The notes beneath the pieces are model-generated. The model saw only the letters and a program-made list of their open reading frames with translations, ran no database searches and had not been told where the DNA came from. From NCBI GenBank assembly GCA_964625225.1, contig CAZVAR010000061.1, positions 1 through 20,695 of the forward strand: a stretch of 20,695 nucleotides of DNA, read 5' to 3'. The position numbers were made by a program, and so were the translations under genes. This DNA is from CAZVAR01 sp964625225 (GTDB taxonomy: Bacteria > Pseudomonadota > Alphaproteobacteria > JAJUGE01). Shown one piece after another: positions 1 through 5,850 of the stretch; the first letter of the stretch is position 1; each line of letters begins with the position of its first letter.

Positions 1-279
1 GCCGCCGGCGCCGCCGGTCCGCCCTGGCCGGCCGGTGGCGGCACGGGCGCATCGCGGGTCGCGGGGAAGAGGATGAGACGGCGGGCGCCGGGCGGGCGGC
101 CGCGGGGCGCGGTCCGATGGCCGGCCGGGAGCCCGGCCGCGCCGCCGCACGCCGGGTCCGCGGCGCCGCCCCGGGCGGGCGCCGGACGGCGGATCGTGCC
201 CGGCCCGCTCGACGCCGGCGGCGGCGCCCCGCGGTCCGGACCGGCGGATCCGTGACGGCGGCGCCGGGGGAACCGCCGG
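1..279. other. very GC-rich stretch without a convincing gene
   Basis: This stretch is almost entirely G and C. One plus-strand frame is open from the left edge to a TGA at 253-255, but the translation is low-complexity Ala/Gly/Pro/Arg with no recognisable domain, which is what random GC-rich sequence gives. It could be the 3' end of a low-complexity gene that starts outside the window, but nothing supports that. It also holds the region just downstream of the minus-strand AhpD-like gene ending at 280; no T-run terminator is visible. Confidence 0.5.
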
Positions 280-834
280 TCAGTCCGGTCGCGGCGGGAG
301 CATGCAGAAGCCTTGCGCCTCCACCCCCAGCGCCGGGTTGAACTTGCTGCGGAAGTTCTCGAGCGCGATCGCGGCGGTCAGCTCGACGATCTGCGGCTCG
401 GTGAAGTGCCGCTTCAGCCGGGCGAAGAGCGCGTCATCGACCGTCTGCCCGGTGATCGTCATGCGCTCGGCATAGTCCAGCGCGACCCGCTCCGCCTCGC
501 TGAACAGCGTGCTGTCGCGCCAGTTCGCGACCGCCGCCAGCCGCGCCGCACCATCCTCGCCTTCCATCACACGGACGGAATTGATGTCGATTCAGAACGG
601 GCAGCCGTTGATCGCGGCAACGCGCAGATAGACCAGCGGCAGGAGCGTCCGCGGCAGCTGTCCCGACTGTTCAATCGAGGCGCTGAGCAGCTTGGCCGCG
701 CGCAGGATCGGCGGGCAGTGGGCCAGGACCTTGGTCGGGTTCAGGAGGCCGCCGAACGCCTCCCGCTCCTTCGCGAACAGGTCGGCCAGCGTGGCATTCC
801 CGCCATCCTCCTCGATCTCGCTTACCCGTGGCAT
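280..834 (-). CDS. CMD/AhpD-like alkylhydroperoxidase-fold protein, candidate selenoprotein (in-frame TGA at codon 81)
   Basis: The gene has 184 sense positions if the TGA at 592-594 is read through. The ATG at 834 follows an AGGAGG site. The first half ends in INGCPF, then TGA, then IDINS and a family-typical C-terminal half (AVANWRDS, SEAERVALDYAERMT, ALENFRSKFNPALGVEAQGFC). In carboxymuconolactone decarboxylase/AhpD-like proteins the TGA position is the second Cys of the CxxC redox pair, giving C78-P-F-U81. Members of this fold reduce peroxides or serve as thiol relays. The AhpD relay Glu and His are not conserved here (Pro66 and Asn85), so this is a divergent subfamily. No other stop or frameshift occurs and conservation continues to the end, as expected for a functional recoded gene. 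A bacterial SECIS-like hairpin follows the TGA. The alternative is a recent nonsense mutation or base error (TGC/TGT to TGA). AhpD-like selenoproteins are, as I recall, known from marine metagenomes. The neighbouring Mn catalase supports a peroxide role. Confidence 0.8.
552..586 (-). promoter_or_regulatory. bacterial SECIS-like stem-loop directly after the TGA
   Basis: On the minus strand UUCCGUC (580-574) pairs with GAUGGAA (568-562), a 7-bp stem with one G-U pair. It encloses the loop CGUGU (573-569). Below it, after an internal loop, CAUC (586-583) pairs with GAUG (555-552). The loop starts 18 nt after the UGA and has G as its second base. This fits the published bacterial SECIS rules as I know them: apical loop 16-37 nt from UGA, short loop, G among its first two bases. 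The codons here are unusually rich in A/T third positions (AAT, CGT, GAA, GAT, GGT) for this genome, suggesting constraint on RNA structure. Confidence 0.65.
592..594 (-). other. in-frame TGA at the CxxC second cysteine, probable selenocysteine codon
   Basis: The codon is number 81 counted from the ATG at 834. It is preceded by codons for Asn-Gly-Cys-Pro-Phe and followed by Ile-Asp-Ile-Asn. Replacing the redox-active Cys of a thioredoxin-like CxxC motif by Sec is the usual pattern for selenoproteins with Cys homologues. Whether it is decoded depends on selA, selB, selC and selD, none of which is in this window. Confidence 0.7.
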
Positions 835-1014
835 CGCACTCCTCCTGTTGCCACGCTGATGCTGCCGGAACCACGCCGCCCCGGCCAGCGGGAAATCGCC
901 ACAGCGGACCGTCCGCCGAAGAGCGGTCCGGGTGGCGGTGCCGACGGGCCGCATCTGCGGCTACGAGCACGGCCCGCGCTCTTAGAGACGGGGACCTTCT
1001 CAGGGTGGGGAAGA

Positions 1015-1043
1015 GCCATCGGCGCCGGGCCGGCGCCGATGGC
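1015..1043 (-). terminator. perfect 12-bp hairpin downstream of Mn catalase
   Basis: The arms 1015-1026 and 1032-1043 are perfectly complementary around a 5-nt loop. It is the second of two strong hairpins after the catalase stop codon. No T-run follows, so it is probably a GC-type terminator or 3' stabiliser that separates the catalase from the AhpD-like gene. Confidence 0.5.
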
Positions 1044-1061
1044 GACCGGAAGCGCCGGTGA

Positions 1062-1087
1062 GGGGCGGCGGGGTTTTCCGCCGCCCC
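1062..1087 (-). terminator. 10-bp GC hairpin just after Mn catalase stop
   Basis: GGGGCGGCGG (1062-1071) pairs with CCGCCGCCCC (1078-1087) around a 6-nt loop. It starts 7 nt beyond the catalase stop codon, the normal place for a terminator. There is no clear T-run. Confidence 0.6.
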
Positions 1088-1094
1088 GTTGGCG

Positions 1095-2018
1095 TCAGCG
1101 CGAGCGCATGAAGAGCTTGCTCGCGATTTCGAACATCTCCTCCGGCGCGTATTCCGGCGCGAAGGCGGAGGCGGGGCCGGTCAGATCGTGGATCTTGCCG
1201 CCCTGGGGCAGGCCGTCCACCACCTCCAGCGGGCCGGGCGGGTCGCCCGGCAGGGCCTGCTCGCCATTGCCCCAGATGCCGGCCATGCCGGCATAGTCCT
1301 CGGGGCTCCAGCGGTAGAGCCGGCGGTGCGAGCCCTCGTCGAGATATTTCTGGCACTCGGGAATGCGGTCGAGATTGATGTTCGGCGTCGGCAGGAACTT
1401 CTCCAGCTCGACCCCGGTGATGTTCTTCAGGGCCAGCGCATAGGCGTGCGCATGCACCGAGCCGCGGACGAGCAGATAGCCGCACACCTCGCGGCCGGTC
1501 GGGTCGCTCAGGGTCTCGTAGACGCGCAGCTTGTGCAGGCGGGCGCCGCATTCGAGGTGGAAATTGTGCAGCAGGTCGAACACCACATTGCCAGTGGTCG
1601 TCACCATATCGACGTTCCACGACATGCTGTTGCTGTTGACGGGCAGCGCGCCGCCGGCGCCGGAGAAGAAGCTCGCGGCGGAGCGGATGTCCTGCATCGC
1701 CTCGAACGGTGCGTCGGTGATGTCGGCGCCGCCCTTCTCCTTGGCGTCATCGTCCGGGCCGTTGTTCAGCATGGCGACGCCGTGCGAGACCAGCTCCACA
1801 TGGCCGAGCTCCTCGGCGGTGATGCTGGCGACGAGATCATAGAACGGCCGCAGCTTCGACTTGCTCCGGAAGTTGAAGCTCTGGAAGAGGTAGTTCCCCA
1901 GGGTCGACATCTCACCGTATTTGCCGCCGAGCAGCTCCTGCAGCGCGGCCGCCGCATTCGGGTCCTGCTTCCTGGGTGGGGGCAGCTCCGCCTGGAGCCG
2001 GTCGATCCGCATGAACAT
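1095..2018 (-). CDS. manganese catalase (non-haem, di-Mn)
   Basis: This 307-residue protein matches the ferritin-like manganese catalases, which convert hydrogen peroxide to water and oxygen at a di-manganese centre in the cytoplasm. All five expected ligands are present with family spacing: Glu36 (KYGEMSTLGNYLFQ), Glu70 and His73 (AEELGHVE), Glu156 (HNFHLECGARL) and His189 (LVRGSVHAHAYA). Length is normal for the family. I chose the first ATG because an AAGGAGG site lies 6 nt upstream; a second ATG two codons later is less well placed. It is transcribed leftwards, ends at two strong hairpins, and is divergent from a GST-like gene. An AhpD-like gene follows on the same strand, so both probably serve peroxide defence, though the hairpins argue for separate transcripts. 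Confidence 0.96.
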   Translation of the reverse strand: MFMRIDRLQAELPPPRKQDPNAAAALQELLGGKYGEMSTLGNYLFQSFNFRSKSKLRPFYDLVASITAEELGHVELVSHGVAMLNNGPDDDAKEKGGADITDAPFEAMQDIRSAASFFSGAGGALPVNSNSMSWNVDMVTTTGNVVFDLLHNFHLECGARLHKLRVYETLSDPTGREVCGYLLVRGSVHAHAYALALKNITGVELEKFLPTPNINLDRIPECQKYLDEGSHRRLYRWSPEDYAGMAGIWGNGEQALPGDPPGPLEVVDGLPQGGKIHDLTGPASAFAPEYAPEEMFEIASKLFMRSR

Positions 2019-2051
2019 AGAGGGCCTCCTTCGCGATAGAGCGCATGACGG

Positions 2052-2077
2052 GAAAAGCGGGCGGGAGGATCAGTTCC
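2052..2077 (-). promoter_or_regulatory. weak EcfG-like promoter candidate for Mn catalase
   Basis: On the minus strand GGAAC (2077-2073) is followed after 16 nt by TTTT (2056-2053), about 35 nt before the catalase start codon. The -35 half matches the alphaproteobacterial general-stress sigma factor EcfG consensus (GGAAC-N16/17-CGTT), but the -10 half does not match well. Position is good, sequence support is partial. The rest of the 299-bp divergent region 2019-2317 shows no other clear element. Confidence 0.22.
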
Positions 2078-2317
2078 GGCCGCGGCGTCGGATTTCACCG
2101 CGAAGCGGAGCACGGTGCGTCCGGAAGGGCGGACCCGGGTCGGCCGCCGGCTCGTCCGCGGTGCGCGGCATGGTGCCGGATGGCACGGCCGGCGGCCCGG
2201 GGCGGGATGAACCGCCGCTCGGGTCGCTCGGCCTGCGCGCTCCGCGTCCGTCGCGAAAAGGCCGCTCGACGAGAGAAATCGCTTGCGTCGGGTGCTGCGG
2301 TGCGTCTGATAGACGCC

Positions 2318-2959
2318 ATGCCCTACGTGCTCCACAATCGGCTCGGCTCCGGCGGGTTCGCGGTGCAGGCGGCGCTGACCGCGGCCGGCATCCCGTTCGA
2401 GCTCGCCCTGCTCGACTCGGCGCCCGGAACGCCGCTGCCGGAGAGCTTCGCGGCAGTCAATCCGTGGCGGCAGGTGCCGGTGCTGGTCACGCCGGAGGGC
2501 GAGGTCCTCACCGAAACGGCGGCGATCCTGATCTATCTCGTCGGCCGGCACCCCGAGCGGGATTTCGGGGTGCGGGTCGACACGCCCGAGTACGGACAGT
2601 TCCTGCGGTGGACGGTGTTCCTGTCGGTGAACGTCTATGAGGGCATCCTGCGCAGAGGCTATCCCGAGCGCTATACGACGGACCCCGCCGGCGCGGCGGC
2701 AGTCCGGGCGGCGGCCGAGGCCCGCACCCATCGCGCCCTCGGCGTGCTGGAAGGCGTGCTCGCGGACCGGGATTTCCTCCTGGGTGACAGGAGGTCGCCC
2801 GCCGACATATTCCTGGCCATGCTCTATGCTTGGCACGGCCGTCGGGACGATCTCCCGCGCTGCACCGCGCTCACCCGGGCGGTCGCCCGGGACGAGGTCA
2901 TCGGGCCGGTGTGGCGGCAGAATTTCGACCACCGGCTCGCGGTGAAGTGGGACCGCTAG
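2318..2959 (+). CDS. glutathione S-transferase-like protein
   Basis: The 213-residue protein has the two-domain GST layout. The N-terminal thioredoxin fold (about 1-80) contains the cis-proline segment NPWRQVPVL (Pro54) and the glutathione-contacting T65-E66 pair in LTETAAILIYL. An all-helical C-terminal domain (about 88-205) includes the DRRSPADIFLAMLY segment typical of GSTs. Likely role is glutathione conjugation or thiol transfer in the cytoplasm; the substrate cannot be read. I use the ATG at 2318, where homology begins; the frame is open further upstream, but that part is low-complexity and overlaps the divergent promoter region. The site upstream is a poor Shine-Dalgarno match. It diverges from the Mn catalase, consistent with stress defence. 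It ends TAG. Confidence 0.85.
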   Translation: MPYVLHNRLGSGGFAVQAALTAAGIPFELALLDSAPGTPLPESFAAVNPWRQVPVLVTPEGEVLTETAAILIYLVGRHPERDFGVRVDTPEYGQFLRWTVFLSVNVYEGILRRGYPERYTTDPAGAAAVRAAAEARTHRALGVLEGVLADRDFLLGDRRSPADIFLAMLYAWHGRRDDLPRCTALTRAVARDEVIGPVWRQNFDHRLAVKWDR

Positions 2960-3003
2960 GCCGCGGCGCCGGAGCCCCGGACGACAAGGGAGGGATGACG
3001 CGG

Positions 3004-3078
3004 ACGGCGGTGCGCCTCGGTCGGGAGACCCGGCGTTCCGAGCGGCCGCGCTGCCGCGCCGCCGCGACGCACCGCCGT
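3004..3078. terminator. long inverted repeat between convergent genes
   Basis: An 11-bp arm at 3004-3014 is perfectly complementary to 3068-3078, with smaller internal hairpins in the 53-nt interval. It lies between the convergent GST-like and amidohydrolase genes, so a shared bidirectional terminator is likely. There are no T-runs. Confidence 0.35.
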
Positions 3079-3085
3079 GCCCGGC

Positions 3086-4210
3086 CTAGAGGCGCAGGAT
3101 CTGCTGCGCGTTCTCGACATAGATTCGCCGCCGCGCTTCGGGCGCGAGCCCGCGCAGGCTCTGCCCCGGCATGTCGTTGTCCCAATGCGGGTAGTCGGTC
3201 GCGAACAGCAGCAGGTGATCCCCGAGCATCTCGATCATCCGGTAGAGGTGCTGCGGGTCGTGCGGCTCGTCGAGCGGCTGCGTCGTGAAGCGCACATGGT
3301 CGGTGACGTAGTCGATCGGCGACCGCTTGACCCAGGGCGTGTCGAAGCGGACGCCGCGCCACGCCTTGTCCATGCGCCAGAGCAGCGGCAGCACCCAGCC
3401 GAACCCGTATTCGACGAAAATCACCTTGAGGCCAGGAAACCGCTCGAGGACGCCGCTGAAGACGAGGCTGACCAGATTCGCCTCGCCGATCTGGCTCAGC
3501 GACACGTAGCGCTCGACGAAGGATTCCGGCCAGCCCCCGGCGACCACCGGCGGCCCGTGATAGACGTTCTCGGTACCGGTCACATGCAGCAGAATCGGCA
3601 GGCCGTGCCGCTCGGCCGCCGCGTAGATCGGATGGTAATGGCGGTTCCCCATGGGAATGTTGAGGAGCGGCATGTAGACGGCGGCGATGCCCTTCACCTC
3701 GGCCAGCCGGTCGATCTCCTGTGCGGCGCGTTCCGGGACCTGCGTCGGCACGACCATCGCGTATCGGAGCGGCCCGCCATCGGCGAGCTGCCACTCCTCC
3801 AGAAAGTAGTCGTTGAAGGCGGAGCAGAGGATCGCACTCTCCTCGGGGCCGGCCAGGGCCACCGCCAGGGCGCCGGGCTGGAGGCAATTGAGGATCGCGC
3901 AGCCGATGCCGTGGGTGGCGACGAGATGCTCCAGCATCCAGGCGCGGCTCGACCCGCCGGGGCCGCCTTCAGGCGTTGCCGCGTCCGCCCGGATCGCGGT
4001 CCCGCCGTGCGGCACGGCCGTGCGCGGCGAAAGCGGGCTGAGGCCGACCGAGGCGCCCTTCGTCTCGATCCGGTGCCGCCAGGCCAGTGGCATATAGGGG
4101 AACACGGTCTTGAGGCCGCCCGTGACGACCGGATGCACGTCGCAGTCGACGATCCGGCCGGCGAGGGTGTCGGGCTTCGCTTCCTGTCGTTCGAGTTCGA
4201 TCACGGACAC
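3086..4210 (-). CDS. amidohydrolase-2 family metal-dependent hydrolase/decarboxylase
   Basis: This 374-residue protein belongs to the amidohydrolase_2 TIM-barrel family, which includes aromatic acid decarboxylases (ACMSD/LigW type) and related hydrolases. Visible metal-site features are the first-strand D-x-H (Asp24, His26 in VDCDVHP), a mid-barrel His209 (LLHVTG) and the last-strand Asp339 in FATDYPHWD. I prefer the GTG at 4210: an AAGGAG site lies about 9 nt upstream, in the gap after the Rieske gene. ATGs at 4264 and 4270 would overlap the Rieske gene by about 30 bp and lack such a site. The Rieske gene upstream is 28 nt away on the same strand, so they are probably co-transcribed and act in one catabolic route. 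The substrate is unknown; decarboxylation or hydrolysis of an aromatic compound is inference. Confidence 0.88.
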   Translation of the reverse strand: MSVIELERQEAKPDTLAGRIVDCDVHPVVTGGLKTVFPYMPLAWRHRIETKGASVGLSPLSPRTAVPHGGTAIRADAATPEGGPGGSSRAWMLEHLVATHGIGCAILNCLQPGALAVALAGPEESAILCSAFNDYFLEEWQLADGGPLRYAMVVPTQVPERAAQEIDRLAEVKGIAAVYMPLLNIPMGNRHYHPIYAAAERHGLPILLHVTGTENVYHGPPVVAGGWPESFVERYVSLSQIGEANLVSLVFSGVLERFPGLKVIFVEYGFGWVLPLLWRMDKAWRGVRFDTPWVKRSPIDYVTDHVRFTTQPLDEPHDPQHLYRMIEMLGDHLLLFATDYPHWDNDMPGQSLRGLAPEARRRIYVENAQQILRL

Positions 4211-4238
4211 GGCGCAGGCTCCTTCTCTGGCTATCGCT

Positions 4239-4616
4239 TCAGGCCGACGGGACGCCGGCGACATGGACACGACCGTCGCGGACCTCGACCGGGAAGGTCC
4301 GCAGCCTCATGCGCTCGCCGGTGAACAGGCACTCGCCGGTGCGCATGCTGAACTCGTAGCCGTGCCACGGGCATCGCAGCACCTCGTCCTTGAGCCCGAA
4401 CCTCAGCTCGTCCGGGTCGGAGGGCAGCAAGGTGCCGCCGACGACGCCGCGGCAGACCGGGGCTCCGCGGTGCGGGCAGCGATTCAGGACGGCGTAGATG
4501 CGCCCATCGGCGAGACGGATCACGCCGATCTCGCGGCGCCCGGCCTTGAACAGGCGGTAGCGGCCGAGCGGAAACGCCTCGACCGGTCCCAGATCCAGGA
4601 CCGCTTCTTCGGACAT
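4239..4616 (-). CDS. Rieske [2Fe-2S] ferredoxin-like protein
   Basis: The 125-residue protein is a single Rieske domain. The cluster ligands are Cys47 and His49 (CPHRGAPVC) and Cys82 and His85 (RCPWHGYEF). There is no catalytic oxygenase domain or signal peptide, so it resembles the soluble ferredoxin component of ring-hydroxylating dioxygenases or the small Rieske proteins beside them. It would carry electrons in the cytoplasm. The ATG at 4616 follows a GGAGGAAA ribosome site. It starts a two-gene operon with the amidohydrolase. No oxygenase alpha subunit or reductase is in the window, so its redox partner is unknown. Confidence 0.92.
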   Translation of the reverse strand: MSEEAVLDLGPVEAFPLGRYRLFKAGRREIGVIRLADGRIYAVLNRCPHRGAPVCRGVVGGTLLPSDPDELRFGLKDEVLRCPWHGYEFSMRTGECLFTGERMRLRTFPVEVRDGRVHVAGVPSA

Positions 4617-4648
4617 CGGTTTCCTCCGCAGATCTTGTTCCTCCGCCC

Positions 4649-4678
4649 CGAGGCAGCCGGCGCCGTGCGGCTGCCTCG
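4649..4678 (-). promoter_or_regulatory. 11-bp hairpin upstream of the Rieske gene
   Basis: Arms 4649-4659 and 4668-4678 pair perfectly around an 8-nt loop. It lies 33 nt before the Rieske start and about 100 nt after the CAP-protein stop on the same strand. It may terminate the CAP transcript or form structure in the Rieske leader. No T-run follows, so the role is open. Confidence 0.4.
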
Positions 4679-4782
4679 CCCGACGCCCGGCGCACCCGAG
4701 TGCAGCGACGACATAACGACAAGAGTCGGGGCCGATGCAAGGCGTCGAGCGACGGCGGGGCACGTCGGGCCAGATCCCCACC

Positions 4783-5754
4783 TCAGCGGCGGCGCCCGAT
4801 CATCGCCAGGGCCAGCTTGCGCCCCTGCCCGTCGGCCGTCATCGCGAAGCCCAGATGGGTCATCGTCGAGTCCAGCAGGCTGCGCCGATATTCCGGCGCG
4901 GCCAGCCAGCGTTCGCGAAAAAACTCGACATCGGCATCGGTCGGCTCTCGGCCGCAGCCGCCGCACTCGCCGGCGAGCACCGACACGACCTCCCAGAAGC
5001 GGCGGTCCTCGGCCGGGACCGCCTCGAACAGCCGCCCCGGCGGGAGACCGCCGATGCCCGCCAGGGGCTCGCCGGGGCCGCGGTCGAGAAGGCGGCGCGT
5101 CGCGGCGGTCAAAGCGGGACTCGCGGTCAGCGGCGCAACGCCGGCCTCGCGCCGTGCCGCGTTGATGAGGCGCGCGGCGAGCGCGGCGACCGCGTCCGGC
5201 TCGAGCGGCGTTGCGGCACGGCCCGCAGCGGTCTCCGGCGGCTCGCCGGGACCGGCGAAGGTCTGCACCGCATAGACCCGCCCGTCCGGCCCGGCGGCGA
5301 TCCCGAGTCCGAACCGGTCGAAGCCCGGGTCGAGCAGGTTCCGCCGATGGCCGGGGCTCTCCATCCACCCGGATTCGAACCGCTCCAGCAGCGCACGGCG
5401 CGGCGGGCCGCAGCGGGTGCAGTTGGCCAGATTCTCGCCGATGGCGGGCGATCCGGTCCCGCCCGCCGCTCGGTATCGGTCCACGACCGTGCGGCCGTCC
5501 GGCGAGGCGTGGGCGAAATAGCCGCGCGCCAGCATGTCCTCGGCATGCCGCTGCGCTGCCGCGGCCAGCGTCGCATCCGGCCGCAGCGGTGTGAGCCCGT
5601 GTTCCTCGCGGTCGGCGTTGGCGAGCATGAGCGCCGCCTCGCGGAGGGTGCGCAGATTTTCCGGCGGATCGCGCGACGGCACGGTTGCCGCGGCGACGGC
5701 GGCCAGCAATACCCAGGCGCCTGTCGCGGCTGCACCGTGTCGCACGACCGTCAT
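4783..5754 (-). CDS. secreted protein with two tandem CAP (SCP/YkwD) domains
   Basis: The 323-residue protein begins with an apparent signal peptide (about 1-25, hydrophobic core VLLAAVAAAT). Residues about 42-167 form a canonical bacterial CAP domain: His82 (YFAHASPDG), Glu107 (GENLANC) and His136 (SPGHRRNLL) are the usual cavity residues. Residues about 194-320 look like a second copy: LINAARREAGVAPL parallels LANADREEHGLTPL, and WLAAPEYRRSLLDSTMTHLGFAM parallels WMESPGHRRNLLDPGFDRFGLGI. In the second copy the key His is Tyr289, so it is probably non-catalytic. Both copies keep a CxxC pair (C112/C115, C264/C267). Bacterial CAP proteins are extracytoplasmic with poorly known roles. The ATG at 5754 has only a weak ribosome site. 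It is divergent from phoX with 96 bp between. Confidence 0.88.
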   Translation of the reverse strand: MTVVRHGAAATGAWVLLAAVAAATVPSRDPPENLRTLREAALMLANADREEHGLTPLRPDATLAAAAQRHAEDMLARGYFAHASPDGRTVVDRYRAAGGTGSPAIGENLANCTRCGPPRRALLERFESGWMESPGHRRNLLDPGFDRFGLGIAAGPDGRVYAVQTFAGPGEPPETAAGRAATPLEPDAVAALAARLINAARREAGVAPLTASPALTAATRRLLDRGPGEPLAGIGGLPPGRLFEAVPAEDRRFWEVVSVLAGECGGCGREPTDADVEFFRERWLAAPEYRRSLLDSTMTHLGFAMTADGQGRKLALAMIGRRR

Positions 5755-5850
5755 CAAGCTGTCGCGATATCGTCGCAGGGCCGGTGCTATGCGCGTCCAC
5801 GAGCGCCCGCCTGCGGGCGAACCCGCACAGGATTCGGAAGGAGGAGCTCC

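Noticed and set aside
592..954. Start of the AhpD-like gene at the upstream ATG at 954
   Set aside because: The extra 40 residues are Arg-rich without homology; the ATG at 834 has an AGGAGG site and gives the family N-terminus.
313..1296. 327-codon plus-strand frame over the AhpD-like gene
   Set aside because: It is Arg/Gln/Pro-rich, has no recognisable domain and is antisense to the AhpD-like and catalase genes.
1766..2932. 388-codon minus-strand frame crossing the catalase/GST divergent region
   Set aside because: It overlaps the start of the catalase in another frame and is antisense to the GST-like gene; its composition is shadow-like.
3077..4324. 415-codon plus-strand frame antisense to the amidohydrolase
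   Set aside because: No domain is visible, while the minus strand has clear family motifs and ribosome sites.
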